Part shown: positions 32,293-41,251 of the stretch, one piece after another
Layout of the letters: each line of letters begins with the position of its first letter
How positions within the stretch are numbered: the first letter of the stretch is position 1
Assembly: GCA_963835525.1 (NCBI GenBank)
Contig: CAWIFM010000008.1
Span: 1,302,001-1,366,000, forward strand
Length of the DNA: 64,000 bases
Source of the DNA: DASSUW01 sp963835525
GTDB taxonomy: Bacteria > Actinomycetota > Thermoleophilia > Solirubrobacterales > Solirubrobacteraceae
Reading direction: 5' to 3'
Position numbers and translations under genes: made by a program
Notes under the pieces: model-generated
The model's input: the letters and a program-made list of their open reading frames with translations, nothing else
Database searches by the model: none
Told to the model about the DNA's origin: nothing

Positions 32293-32916
32293 TCACTCGG
32301 CGCTGAGCCCGATCTCCTCGACCTCGCGCCGCAGGCGCTCGAGCGCACGCGCCCGCGTTGGCCCGATGCTGCCCTTCGGCATCCCGAGCGCGGCGCCGAT
32401 CTCGTCGTAGTTGGACGGCGGGTCCGCGGCCAGCATGCTCAGGAGCGCGCGGTCCCGCGCTCGCAGCCGGTTGAAGGCCTGCCAGAGCAGGGCGTCGCGC
32501 TCGTTGTCGAGCAGCACGGACGGCGGCTCCGACGCGGGGTCGGCGGCCGGCTCGTGCAGCGCCTCCGCGACCGGGCTGACGCGACCGCGGTCGCGCAGGA
32601 CCGACAGGCATTCGCGGCGGGCCGTCGTCGCCAGCCAGGCTCCGACGCGCTCGGGCTCGCGGATGCTGTCCAGGCGCTCGACGAGGCGCATGAACGTGAT
32701 CTGGGCGACGTCGGCGGCGTCGGCGTGATCGAGGCGGTGCGACCGGGCCACCGCCCACACGACGCCGGCGAACTCGTCGACGATGGCGTTCCAGGCGCGA
32801 TCGTCACCCGTTCCGGCTCGGGTGACCAGGCGCACCACTTCGTCCGCGGGCAGGCGGGCGCGTGATCTGCTCGCCGGCAGTGCGGGGGGAGCTGCCGCGG
32901 CGGGGTTCTGGGGCAT
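32293..32916 (-). CDS. ECF-type RNA polymerase sigma factor
   Basis: About 207 residues. Region 2 reads WNAIVDEFAGVVWAVARSHR then AADVAQITFMRLVERLDSI and VGAWLATTARRECLSVLRDR. Region 4 reads FNRLRARDRALLSMLAADPP and EIGAALGMPKGSIGPTRARA. It is a paralogue of the ECF at 14.4-15.1 kb, sharing GAWLATTARRE and GSIGPTRARAL. ATG 32916 (MPQNPAAAAPP) is preferred over TTG 32958. It is divergent from the BTAD-type regulator, and the 250 bases between them should hold both promoters. No anti-sigma gene is seen. Confidence 0.88.
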   Translation of the reverse strand: MPQNPAAAAPPALPASRSRARLPADEVVRLVTRAGTGDDRAWNAIVDEFAGVVWAVARSHRLDHADAADVAQITFMRLVERLDSIREPERVGAWLATTARRECLSVLRDRGRVSPVAEALHEPAADPASEPPSVLLDNERDALLWQAFNRLRARDRALLSMLAADPPSNYDEIGAALGMPKGSIGPTRARALERLRREVEEIGLSAE

Positions 32917-33168
32917 GCAGCGGACCGTCCCGCGCGCGAGTTGTGGTCCCGCTGTCAAAGCGCTGTGATCCGCGTGTATCAGTCGGGCGCCCGCGCGGCT
33001 CTAACGGATATGACGGGTCTCGCTCGCGGCAGCGACGTGCGGTCAGGAAGGTTTCGCGGGCCGCGCGCGCATCGGTTAGGGTCGAACGCGACGCATAGCG
33101 GTTCAAACGCAAGGAAGGCACCGGACCGGGACGGCCAGGAGAGCGTCCCGGATGGGGTGGCGAATGGG

Positions 33169-36100
33169 ATGACCGCGGCTGGACGAGACCCGACGATCAC
33201 GTGCTTCGGGGAGCTCCGGATCGAGCTCGCGGGAGGAGACGTGGCAACCGGCCTCCCGGGCCGGCAGGGGCGGGCGCTGGTCGCCTACCTGATCCTGCAG
33301 GCGCCGCGCCCGGTCGCCAGAGACGAGCTGATCGAGGTGATCTGGCCCTCCAGCCCGCCCGCCGATCGTCATGCCGCGTTCCGGAGCGTCCTCGCGAAGG
33401 TGCGGCGCGCGCTCGGGCCCGAGCTCGTCACGGGACGGGAGCCGCTCAGCCTCGTGCTCTCGCCGGGCGCTCGCGTCGACGTCCATGTCGTCAGAGCCGC
33501 GGTCGAGCGCGCGGAGCGCCGGCTGGCCGGCGGTGACGCCGGAGCCGCCTTCGACGCGGCGCAGGAGGCGCTCGAGATCCTGGCCCGTCCGCTGCTGCCG
33601 ACCCTCAGCGGCGACTGGGTGGACGCCGCCCGCGACACGGCCGACGAGGAACAGCTGCGCGCCCTCGAGGTCGCCGCGCGAGCGGCGGTCGCGCTGGGCG
33701 GGCACCATCTCGCGGCGGCCGAGCGCGCCGCGGCGGCCTTCATCGAGCGCGAGCCGTTCCGCGAGGACGGCTACGTCCTGATGATGGAGGCCCAGGCGCG
33801 CCGGGGCAATCCGGCCGAGGCGCTGCGCACCTACGAGCAGCTGCGCGTGCTCCTGCGCGACGAGCTCGGCGCGACGCCGTCGCCCGGCGCCCTGTCACTG
33901 CACGAGCGCCTCCTGCGCGGCGAGCTGCCTCGCGAGGCGCCGGCCCCGGGCGCCTTCCCGGTGCCGATGGTCACGCCGAGGACGAGCGAAGGCGCGTTCG
34001 TGGGCCGCGGGCCCCAGCTGGAGCGGCTGTGGACCTGCTGGACCGACAGCCGCGCGGGCCGCACGCGACTCGCCGTCCTCGTGGGCGATCCGGGCGTCGG
34101 CAAGACGCGGCTGGCGAGCCAGCTCGCGGAGCAGGCGCACGACGAGGGCGCGGCGGTCCTGTACGGACGTGCCGACTCGGAGGCGCTGCTGCCCTATCAG
34201 CCGTTCGCGGAGGCGCTGCACCATCTCGTCGCGCACGCCGGCCGCGACTTCTCGGCATCCGCCGAGCGTGAGCTCGCCATCCTCAGCCGCATCTTCCCGG
34301 ACCTCGGGCCGCCCGTGAGCGCCACGTCGGTCCCGGTCGACCAGGACTCGCTGCGCTACCAGGTCTTCGAGGCCGTCGTGTCCCTGCTCACGCGCGCGGG
34401 CGAGACCTGGCCGGTGCTGCTCGTCCTCGACGACCTGCACTGGGCCGACAAGCCGACGCTCCTCCTGTTGCTCCACGTGCTCCGGCGCGCCGAGGGCACG
34501 CGCATGCTCGTCGTGGCCACCTCGCGGCCCGTCGACCAGCGCGGCGACCATCCGCTCGCCGACGTCCTCGGCGATCTGCGGCGCGAGCGGCGGTACGACC
34601 GCATGAACCTGGAAGGCCTCGACGCCGAGTCGACGCACGAGCTCGTGGTCGATCGTCTCGGCACCGCGGTCACGCCCGCGTTCGTGCGGCGGCTGCAGGA
34701 GCAGACCGACGGCAACGCGTTCTTCATCGAGGAGACGGCGCGGGCGCTCGACGACGCGGGGGTGTCGCGAGCCACCGTCGTCGACGCCGACGTGCTCGAG
34801 GGCCTCGGGATCCCGGAGGGCGTCGAGGAGGTGATCCTGCGGCGCGTGCGCCAGCTGTCGCCGCTCGCCTCCGAGCTGCTGACGGCCGCGTCGGTGGTCG
34901 GGCGCTCGTTCGCGCTCGGGATCGTCGAGCAGGTCGTCGACGCGCCGCCGGAGCGGGTGGTCGACGCGATCGAGGAGTGCCTGGCGGCCGGACTCGTGCT
35001 CGACACTCCCGACGCCGTGGACGCCTTCACGTTCTCGCACGCCCTCGTGCGCACGGTGCTCTACGGCGACGAATGGCTCAGCGACGTGGGCCGCGAGCTG
35101 CTCCACCACCGCGTGGCGCAGGCGCTCGAGCGGCTGTCGGAACGCCAGCCCGTCAATCCCGCCGAGCTGGCCCACCACTTCTACGAAGCTCGCCGGCTGG
35201 CCGGGCCGGGACCCGGCGCGCGGTACTCGATCGACGCCGGCCGCCGCGCGGCGGGGGTCTTCGCCTACGAGGAGGCCACCGGCCACTTCCGGAATGCCTT
35301 GGAGCTGTTCGTGAACGACGACGACGAGCGGGGACGCTGCGAGGCGCTGCTCGGGCTCGGTCGCGTGCAGTGGCACGCCGGCGACGACGGCGCGCGCGAC
35401 ACCTTCCAGGAGGCCGCCCGCAGCGCCGAGCTCCGCGGCGCCGCGGACCAGCTCTCGCGAGCCGCCCTCGGTCTCGGTGAGCGGTACTTCGAGGTCACCT
35501 ACCTCGGTGTGCGCTACCGCGACCTGCTGGAGAAGGCGATCGCCGCGCTGGGCTACGAGGACAGCCCGCAACTCGCTCTGCTGCTGTCGCGCCTGGCGGT
35601 GAACCTGGGGTTCCCGAACGAGTCCGAGCGGGCGCTCGAGCTCGCCGCGGACGCGGTGGCGATGGCACGGCGGCTGGCCGACGAGGAGCTGATCGCCGCG
35701 GTGCTGCTGGCCAGGCACGTCACGCTGCTCGACGTCCGGCACCTCGAGCAGCGGCTCGAGCTCACCGATGAGCTGCGCACGCTCGCGGGCGGCCACCATG
35801 AGCTCGCCGCCGAGCTCCACCACTGGCGCTTCTTCGACCTGCTCGGAGTTGGCGCGATCGACGACGCCCGCGCCGAGATGGCGGCGCTCGAGGAGCTCGC
35901 CGCACGGCTCGGCCAGCCGCTGTTCCGGGCGCTCGCGGAGGGCGCACGCGGCCTATGGGCCGAGCTCGAGGGCGACATCGCGCTGTCCGAGCGCTGCGCC
36001 GACGAGTCGCTGCGCCAGGCCCGTCTCGCCCACACCCAGGACGCCGTGAGCTCGTGGGCGTCGCAGCTCTACGCGCTGCGCCGGCGCCAGAACCGCGTCG

Positions 36101-36567
36101 GCGAGCTGGAGCCGTTCATCGAGCGCCTCGCCCGGTCGGGCGGAGATCAGCTCGGCTGGCTGAGCGCGCTCGGCCTCCTGCGCTTCGAGACGGGCGACGT
36201 CGAGGAAGCGCGCCGGATCTACGAGGAGGAGCTCAAGCTGGGGCCCGGCGGGCTGCCGCGCGGGATGTTCTGGCTCGTGCGCGTCTCGCTGCTCAGCGAG
36301 CTGTGCGCCAAGCTCGGCGACGTCGAGCGTGCCGAGGCCCTGTACGCCGAGCTCGTGCCGCATGCGGCCCGCAACGTCGTGGTGGCGTACTGCAGCTTCT
36401 GGGGCCCGGTCGACGGCTACCTCGCGCTGCTGGCGCAGACGGCAGGTGACGACGAGCTCGCGGCCCGCCACGCGCGCTCGGCGCTGGAGCGCACCCGCGC
36501 GATCGACGCCCCACTGCTCACCGAGGAGCTCGAGCGACGGCACGGCGACCTCATCGCGGCGGCCTGA
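33169..36567 (+). CDS. BTAD-AAA-TPR transcriptional regulator (SARP/LAL-like)
   Basis: About 1,132 residues. Residues about 8-90 are an OmpR-type winged helix (TITCFGELRIELAGGDVATG then RGRALVAYLILQ-type core). Residues about 95-240 are a BTAD domain (GGHHLAAAERAAAAFIEREP, TYEQLRVLLRDELGATPSPG). Residues about 275-620 are an AAA_16-like ATPase with Walker A GDPGVGKTR (about 305) and Walker B LLVLDDLHWAD (about 418). The rest is TPR-like helices. Such regulators are ATP-dependent activators of nearby operons. GTG 33157 is an alternative start. It leads a run of same-strand genes: the 171-residue protein follows after 30 bases, then the DyP peroxidase, its most likely targets. Confidence 0.9.
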   Translation: MTAAGRDPTITCFGELRIELAGGDVATGLPGRQGRALVAYLILQAPRPVARDELIEVIWPSSPPADRHAAFRSVLAKVRRALGPELVTGREPLSLVLSPGARVDVHVVRAAVERAERRLAGGDAGAAFDAAQEALEILARPLLPTLSGDWVDAARDTADEEQLRALEVAARAAVALGGHHLAAAERAAAAFIEREPFREDGYVLMMEAQARRGNPAEALRTYEQLRVLLRDELGATPSPGALSLHERLLRGELPREAPAPGAFPVPMVTPRTSEGAFVGRGPQLERLWTCWTDSRAGRTRLAVLVGDPGVGKTRLASQLAEQAHDEGAAVLYGRADSEALLPYQPFAEALHHLVAHAGRDFSASAERELAILSRIFPDLGPPVSATSVPVDQDSLRYQVFEAVVSLLTRAGETWPVLLVLDDLHWADKPTLLLLLHVLRRAEGTRMLVVATSRPVDQRGDHPLADVLGDLRRERRYDRMNLEGLDAESTHELVVDRLGTAVTPAFVRRLQEQTDGNAFFIEETARALDDAGVSRATVVDADVLEGLGIPEGVEEVILRRVRQLSPLASELLTAASVVGRSFALGIVEQVVDAPPERVVDAIEECLAAGLVLDTPDAVDAFTFSHALVRTVLYGDEWLSDVGRELLHHRVAQALERLSERQPVNPAELAHHFYEARRLAGPGPGARYSIDAGRRAAGVFAYEEATGHFRNALELFVNDDDERGRCEALLGLGRVQWHAGDDGARDTFQEAARSAELRGAADQLSRAALGLGERYFEVTYLGVRYRDLLEKAIAALGYEDSPQLALLLSRLAVNLGFPNESERALELAADAVAMARRLADEELIAAVLLARHVTLLDVRHLEQRLELTDELRTLAGGHHELAAELHHWRFFDLLGVGAIDDARAEMAALEELAARLGQPLFRALAEGARGLWAELEGDIALSERCADESLRQARLAHTQDAVSSWASQLYALRRRQNRVGELEPFIERLARSGGDQLGWLSALGLLRFETGDVEEARRIYEEELKLGPGGLPRGMFWLVRVSLLSELCAKLGDVERAEALYAELVPHAARNVVVAYCSFWGPVDGYLALLAQTAGDDELAARHARSALERTRAIDAPLLTEELERRHGDLIAAA

Positions 36568-36597
36568 CCACGGTTCCTTCGAGAGAAAGCAGACAGC

Positions 36598-37113
36598 GTG
36601 ACCGCACACTCAGTTGCCCCGACTACTAACAGTCGCAAGCCGCTCGCACAACAGCCGCTCCTGCTCGTCATGCCCATCGAGATCGAGCAACTCGACAAGC
36701 TCAGGATGACGATCGAGGGCCTGCCCCAGGAACGGCTCAATGCCGCGCTCGACATGGTGGGAACGGTCCACTCGACCCGCTTCGTCATCCTCGAGGGCGA
36801 AGACAGGGCCTGGGCCAAGCTGATCGTCGTCGCCATCTACGACGGGACCGCCGACGACTACATCGCGGCGTTCGCGAACCGGCTGCGAGACGCTTTCAAC
36901 ACGCTCTTCCCCTTCATCTCGGACCACCCGACGCTAGACGTCGAGGACAACGTGCAGGAGTTCATCGACTACGTCAAGAGCCACGACGTGAGGCCGGTCG
37001 GCGAGCGGACCTACCTCTCAAACCCAGGCCTGACCGTGCTGGACATCTGGGAGTCCATGTCCCGGAGGACCTCGACCCCCAACATCACACGGATGAACCA
37101 TGACCACTCTTGA
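36598..37113 (+). CDS. Unknown 171-residue protein paired with DyP peroxidase
   Basis: GTG 36598 follows AGAGAAAG. The sequence has a Ser/Thr-rich start, then an alpha/beta core: LLLVMPIEIEQLDKLRMTIE, HSTRFVILEGEDRAWAKLIV, AIYDGTADDYIAAFANRLRD and FIDYVKSHDVRPVGERTYLS. The core resembles a ferredoxin-like domain with RFVIL and LIVVAIYDG strands; DyP-type peroxidases themselves are built of ferredoxin-like domains. The stop overlaps the DyP start by 14 bases, so translation is coupled. It may be a partner or a half-domain companion of the peroxidase. The gene is well supported; the function is inference. Confidence 0.8.
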   Translation: MTAHSVAPTTNSRKPLAQQPLLLVMPIEIEQLDKLRMTIEGLPQERLNAALDMVGTVHSTRFVILEGEDRAWAKLIVVAIYDGTADDYIAAFANRLRDAFNTLFPFISDHPTLDVEDNVQEFIDYVKSHDVRPVGERTYLSNPGLTVLDIWESMSRRTSTPNITRMNHDHS

Positions 37114-38500
37114 CCTCCCCGACATCCAGGGCCTCATCGTGCGCGGCTACGACAAGGCCGTCGCACGCCACCTCGTACTGCAGATCGTGGACCCCGAGTC
37201 CTTCCGGGTCGTACTCGCCAACCTCATCGAAGAGGAGGATCCCGAGACCGGCCCGTTCATCACCGTGGCGGTCGACTGGCGCGACAGACGGCCGGTGGGC
37301 AAGCCTGCGAAGCACTGCGTCAACCTCGGCTTCACGTTCGAAGGTATGAAGACGCTCGCCTCGCCGAAGGTGCTCGCCTCGTTTCCCGCTGCGTTCCAAG
37401 AGGGCGCCGCCGAGCGCGGCGAGGAATGTGCGGGCGAGACCGGCGACAACCATCCGGACGAGTGGGAGCCGAAGCTGCCCGAGGAGGACGTACACGCGAT
37501 CCTCTCGGTCTACGCCGACGATTCCGACGAGCTGCGCGATGTGCTCTCCAAACTCATCGAGCGGATGGCGGGATCGACGCGGGAGCTGTGGTACTTCGAC
37601 GCCAACAAGCTCGGCGGCGGCAAGAGCATCGAGCACTTCGGCTACGAGGACGGCCTGTCGCAGCCGACGATCGACGGCTACGAGCGGACGGTCGGGCTCG
37701 CCGATCCCTTCGACCGCGTGCCGGCCGGCGAGTTCGTGCTCGGGCAGCCGGCGCAGCAGGGCCACGACCCGTGGAAGAAGATGCCCGAGCTCGGCAACAA
37801 CGGGAGCTTCGCCGCGTTCCGTGTGATGTCCCAGGACGTGGAGGGGTTCAACCGGTTCCTGGCCGACCAGGCCCGCCGCACGGGGCTCGGTGAGGAGCTG
37901 CTCGCGGCGAAGGTGTGCGGGCGCTGGCGCAACGGAGACCCGCTGATCCTGCGGCCCACGAGCGGTTCGCCCGAGGTGCCGGAGGACGACCGGAACATGT
38001 TCGACTACGAGTCGGCCGACGCGTCGCCACACGGCGACCGCGAAGGCCTGCGCTGCCCGCGCGGAGCGCACATCCGCCGCGCGTTCCCTCGCAGTCAGCG
38101 AGTGATCGACGACTTCGACGGCTTCCAGCGCCGGATCGTCCGGCGCGGCATGCCGTACGGGCCCAAGTTCGATCCCGCGAACCCGACCGGGGAGCCGCGC
38201 GGCCTCGTGGGCCACTTCATCTGCGCGAGCCTCACCGACCAGTACGAGTACATCATGCGCCGCTGGATCAACGACGGCCTGTTCACCGGTGGGCGGCTGG
38301 GACGGACCCAGGATCCGATGACCGGCGCCAACGATCCGGCCAACAGCCGCTTCGTGGTCCCTGGCGAGCCGGACGTCACGCTGACCGGCTTCACCCAGTT
38401 CGTCACGACACGGTGGTGCGCGTACCTGTTCCTGCCGAGCATGACCGCACTGGGGAATATGGCGGGGATCGCGGATCCTCGGAGCCAGTCAGCAGCCTGA
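37100..38500 (+). CDS. DyP-type heme peroxidase
   Basis: A 466-residue dye-decolourising peroxidase. The N-terminal ferredoxin-like domain begins DLPDIQGLIVRGYDKAVARH. The distal catalytic Asp lies in HFGYEDGLSQPTIDGY (GxxDG motif). The proximal heme His lies in GLRCPRGAHIRRAFPRSQR. Further family blocks are RRGMPYGPKFDP, GLVGHFICASLTDQYEYIMR and DVTLTGFTQFVTTRWCAYLF. No signal peptide or obvious encapsulin-targeting tail is visible; it ends GIADPRSQSAA. The size and inserts fit the larger class (C/D-like) of DyPs. It is coupled to the gene upstream and probably controlled by the BTAD regulator. Confidence 0.93.
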   Translation: MTTLDLPDIQGLIVRGYDKAVARHLVLQIVDPESFRVVLANLIEEEDPETGPFITVAVDWRDRRPVGKPAKHCVNLGFTFEGMKTLASPKVLASFPAAFQEGAAERGEECAGETGDNHPDEWEPKLPEEDVHAILSVYADDSDELRDVLSKLIERMAGSTRELWYFDANKLGGGKSIEHFGYEDGLSQPTIDGYERTVGLADPFDRVPAGEFVLGQPAQQGHDPWKKMPELGNNGSFAAFRVMSQDVEGFNRFLADQARRTGLGEELLAAKVCGRWRNGDPLILRPTSGSPEVPEDDRNMFDYESADASPHGDREGLRCPRGAHIRRAFPRSQRVIDDFDGFQRRIVRRGMPYGPKFDPANPTGEPRGLVGHFICASLTDQYEYIMRRWINDGLFTGGRLGRTQDPMTGANDPANSRFVVPGEPDVTLTGFTQFVTTRWCAYLFLPSMTALGNMAGIADPRSQSAA

Positions 38501-38547
38501 GGATGCGCAGGCGGTGGCGCTGAGCGCGAAGATGTCACGATCGAGGC

Positions 38548-39168
38548 GTGATCACCACCGACGAGGCGATCGAGCGGGCACGCGCGCTCGCCTCACGCGG
38601 CCGCCGGACGCTGCTCGGGATCACCGGGCCGCCCGGCGGCGGCAAGTCGACCCTGGCCCGGGCGGTCGCCGACGAGCTAGGCGCTAGCGCGGCCCTGGTC
38701 GGCATGGACGGGTTCCACCTCGCGCAGGCGGAGCTCGTCCGGCTCGGCCGCCGCGATCGCATGGGCGCTCTGGATACGTTCGACGGTGCCGGCTACGTGG
38801 CGCTGCTTCGGCGCCTGCGCGCGGCGGACGAGGTGGTCTACGCGCCCGAGTTCCGGCGCGAGATCGAGGAGCCGATCGCCGGCGCCGTCGCGGTCCCACC
38901 GGACGTGCCTCTGGTGATCACCGAGGGCAACTACCTGCTGGTCGATTCGGGTCCATGGGCCGAGGTCCGCGACCTGCTCGACGAAGCGTGGTACGTAGTC
39001 CAGGACGAGGAGCGGCGGCTCGAGCTGCTGATCGCGCGCCACGTCGAGTTCGGCAAGGAGCCGGACTACGCGCGCGAGTGGGTGATGCGCTCTGACCAGC
39101 GCAACGCCGAGCTGATCGAGACCACCCGCGCGCGGGCCGACGCGCTCGTCCGGATCGCCGCGACGTAG
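38548..39168 (+). CDS. P-loop nucleoside/sugar kinase-like protein
   Basis: A 206-residue P-loop kinase of the uridine-kinase/FrcK-like group. Walker A is GITGPPGGGKSTLARAVADE. VGMDGFHLAQAELVRLGRRD holds the substrate-binding Asp-Gly-Phe-His, DTFDGAGYVALLRRLR follows, and VITEGNYLLVDSGPWAEVRD is the Walker-B-like strand. The lid-like Arg segment is ERRLELLIARHVEFGKEPDY. The start is GTG 38548 (VITTDEAIERARAL), 48 bases after the DyP stop, possibly in the same transcript. The substrate is unknown. Confidence 0.88.
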   Translation: MITTDEAIERARALASRGRRTLLGITGPPGGGKSTLARAVADELGASAALVGMDGFHLAQAELVRLGRRDRMGALDTFDGAGYVALLRRLRAADEVVYAPEFRREIEEPIAGAVAVPPDVPLVITEGNYLLVDSGPWAEVRDLLDEAWYVVQDEERRLELLIARHVEFGKEPDYAREWVMRSDQRNAELIETTRARADALVRIAAT

Positions 39169-39229
39169 AACGTCAGTGGCGGTCGACAGTACGCCTTGCG
39201 TCCTGCATGGCAGGCGCATAGGCTCGCTG

Positions 39230-39664
39230 ATGATGCCGCGCGCCGCCGTCGTGTGGGCGGTTTTCGTCGCTCTGGGTATGGGCGGCTGCGGTGATGAGGC
39301 CTCTAGCGAACGGGGCACGTCGACGCCGGCCGCCATCCCTTCTGCGACATCGACTTCTGGCGACGAGTTCTACTCGTCGATGGACCGTCTCGTAACACGT
39401 CTCGATCGAGCGGTCGCGGCGGCCCTCGCTGGCGAAGCCAATGCGGTTCGGCGCATCAAAGGCGTTGTGCGGGACGCTCGCGAGCAGTTGAGGACGCGCC
39501 GTGCCGCCGGCGACGGCGTGTCACCGGCCGGCAACTTCGTCCTGACCACAGCGGCCTCTGCCCGCGACTATGCCATTCACGGAGAACGGGAGGGGCTGCA
39601 GCTCATCCGCGACGTCCCGATCGTCGAAGCGCACGATGCCCTCAAGAGCGAAGCGACGGGCTGA
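39230..39664 (+). CDS. Small putative lipoprotein of unknown function
   Basis: About 144 residues from ATG 39230 (MMPRAAVVWAVFVALGMGGC). The short hydrophobic leader ends in a lipobox-like GMGGC, suggesting lipid attachment at Cys20. A Ser/Thr/Pro-rich spacer (SERGTSTPAAIPSATSTSG) leads to a helical domain (FYSSMDRLVTRLDRAVAAAL, RRIKGVVRDAREQLRTRRAA). An earlier in-frame GTG at 39176 would add 18 residues and hide the leader, so I rejected it. The family is not recognised. Confidence 0.65.
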   Translation: MMPRAAVVWAVFVALGMGGCGDEASSERGTSTPAAIPSATSTSGDEFYSSMDRLVTRLDRAVAAALAGEANAVRRIKGVVRDAREQLRTRRAAGDGVSPAGNFVLTTAASARDYAIHGEREGLQLIRDVPIVEAHDALKSEATG

Positions 39665-39686
39665 CGCGCGAGTCCGCGACGACAGG

Positions 39687-40262
39687 TCAATGAAGGGCGG
39701 GCCGGTAGATGAGCTCTTGGATGTGGCCGTCGAGTGTCCGGTTCTCGAGTAGCTCCAGGTCGAAGTCGGCCGCACCCTGGAAGATCGGGTCCAGTCCGGT
39801 CTGACCGGTGATGACAGGGAAGAGCGTGACCTGGAGGCGGTCGACGAGGCCGGCGGCCATCAGCGCCCGGTTCAGCGACAGGCTGCCGTGTGAGCGCAAC
39901 GGCACCTCGGACTCCTCCTTGAGCCGGGCGACGACGTCGACGGCGTCACCGCCCGCGACGGTCGCGTCCGGCCAGTCGAGGGGGCCTTCCAGCGTCGTCG
40001 AGACCACCGTCGCCGGCAGGTTCCTCATCCGGGTGACCCATGCGTCACGCACTTCGGACTGCTCGGTGCTCGAGGCCAGCATCTGCGCGAATGCCCGATA
40101 CGTGTTGGCGCCGAAGACCATCCGCTGCTCCGCGCCGTACAGGGCAAGGCGGTGGTCGAGCAACTCGGGGCCTTGCTTGCCCCAGTAGCCGGTCCAGTCG
40201 CCGCTGGCGGCGCCGTATCCGTCGAGGCTGGAAAAGATGTCGAACGTGTAGGTAGCGGCCAT
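39687..40262 (-). CDS. RibD C-terminal / dihydrofolate-reductase-fold protein (A)
   Basis: A 191-residue protein with the RibD_C fold: TYTFDIFSSLDGYGAASGDW at the N-terminus, MVFGANTYRAFAQML, LPATVVSTTLEGPLDWPDAT, EVPLRSHGSLSLNRALMAAG and LVDRLQVTLFPVITGQTGLD. ATG 40262 is chosen; upstream in-frame codons look non-coding. Such small actinobacterial reductases bind NADPH, but their substrates are mostly unknown. A second, distinct family member is 1 kb away at 41.2-41.8 kb on the same strand. Confidence 0.87.
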   Translation of the reverse strand: MAATYTFDIFSSLDGYGAASGDWTGYWGKQGPELLDHRLALYGAEQRMVFGANTYRAFAQMLASSTEQSEVRDAWVTRMRNLPATVVSTTLEGPLDWPDATVAGGDAVDVVARLKEESEVPLRSHGSLSLNRALMAAGLVDRLQVTLFPVITGQTGLDPIFQGAADFDLELLENRTLDGHIQELIYRPALH

Positions 40263-40330
40263 GTCGATAAGACCGGACCGCCGCCCTGATCTCATCGGTC
40301 GCAAGGCTGGGGAGCCGGCGCGCGCGGTCC

Positions 40331-41251
40331 GTGACACTGGCGCTGGTGCAGATGCATGCGGGGCAGCTGGACGTCACCGCCGAGACGGTCCGCGAGCTGG
40401 TGGACGCCCAGTTCCCGGAATGGCGCGATCTGCCCGTTCGCGCGCTCCGTTCCTCAGGTACGGTCAACGCGCTGTTCCGGCTGGGTGAGGGGCTCGTCGC
40501 GCGGTTCCCCCTGATGCCCGCGGATGTCGCAGAGACCCGTCGCGAGCTCGAAGCCGAGGCGAGTGCCGCCCGCGAGTTTTTGGGCCGCTCGCGATTCGCC
40601 ACGCCGGAGCCCGTCGCGATCGGGGAGCCGGGGGCGGGCTATCCGCTGCCGTGGGCCGTGCAGACCTGGCTGCCGGGCACGGACGCCACGGTCGAGGACC
40701 CGAGCGGCTCGACGGCGTTCGCCCACGACCTCGCCGAGCTCATCGGGGATGTGAGGGCGATCGAGACCCGCGGCAGGACGTTCCGCGGTTCAGGTCGCGG
40801 CGGTCATCTGCCCGATCACGACGACTGGATGGAGACGTGCTTCGAGCGCAGCGAGCCGATGCTCGACGTCACGCCGCTGCGCCTCCTCTGGGCGGAGTTC
40901 CGCGCGCTGCCCCGGAGCCCGGGTGGCGACGTGATGACCCACGGCGACCTGATCCCCGGCAACGTCCTCGTGGCGGACGGCCGGCTCGTCGGCGTCATCG
41001 ACGTGGGCGGGCTCGGGCCGGCGGACCCCGCTCTGGACCTGGTCGCCGCCTGGCATCTGCTGGAGGCCCGGCCGCGGCGCACGCTCCGCGAGGTACTGGA
41101 CTGCGACGACCTCGAGTGGGCGCGGGGCGCGGCCTGGGCCTTCGAGCAGGCGATGGGGACGGTCTGGTACTACGTCGACAGCAACCCGCCGATGAGCCGG
41201 ATGGGCCACCGCACGCTCGAGCGGATCCTCAGCGACGGACCGGGTACCTGA
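40331..41251 (+). CDS. Aminoglycoside-phosphotransferase-fold kinase
   Basis: A 306-residue APH-family enzyme. SSGTVNALFRLGEGLVARFP is the nucleotide loop, followed by PLPWAVQTWLPGTDATVEDP. The catalytic loop is MTHGDLIPGNVLVADGRLVG with the HGDxxxxN signature, and the metal site is VIDVGGLGPADPALDLVAAW. GTG 40331 is used; ATG 40352 is an alternative. Family members phosphorylate antibiotics, sugars or other small hydroxyl compounds; nothing here proves resistance. The 3' end overlaps the convergent reductase gene by 23 bases. Confidence 0.88.
   Translation: MTLALVQMHAGQLDVTAETVRELVDAQFPEWRDLPVRALRSSGTVNALFRLGEGLVARFPLMPADVAETRRELEAEASAAREFLGRSRFATPEPVAIGEPGAGYPLPWAVQTWLPGTDATVEDPSGSTAFAHDLAELIGDVRAIETRGRTFRGSGRGGHLPDHDDWMETCFERSEPMLDVTPLRLLWAEFRALPRSPGGDVMTHGDLIPGNVLVADGRLVGVIDVGGLGPADPALDLVAAWHLLEARPRRTLREVLDCDDLEWARGAAWAFEQAMGTVWYYVDSNPPMSRMGHRTLERILSDGPGT

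Noticed and set aside
40331..41251. Calling the APH-fold gene an antibiotic-resistance gene
   Set aside because: The fold is broad, with many non-antibiotic kinases, and nothing in the context points to resistance.
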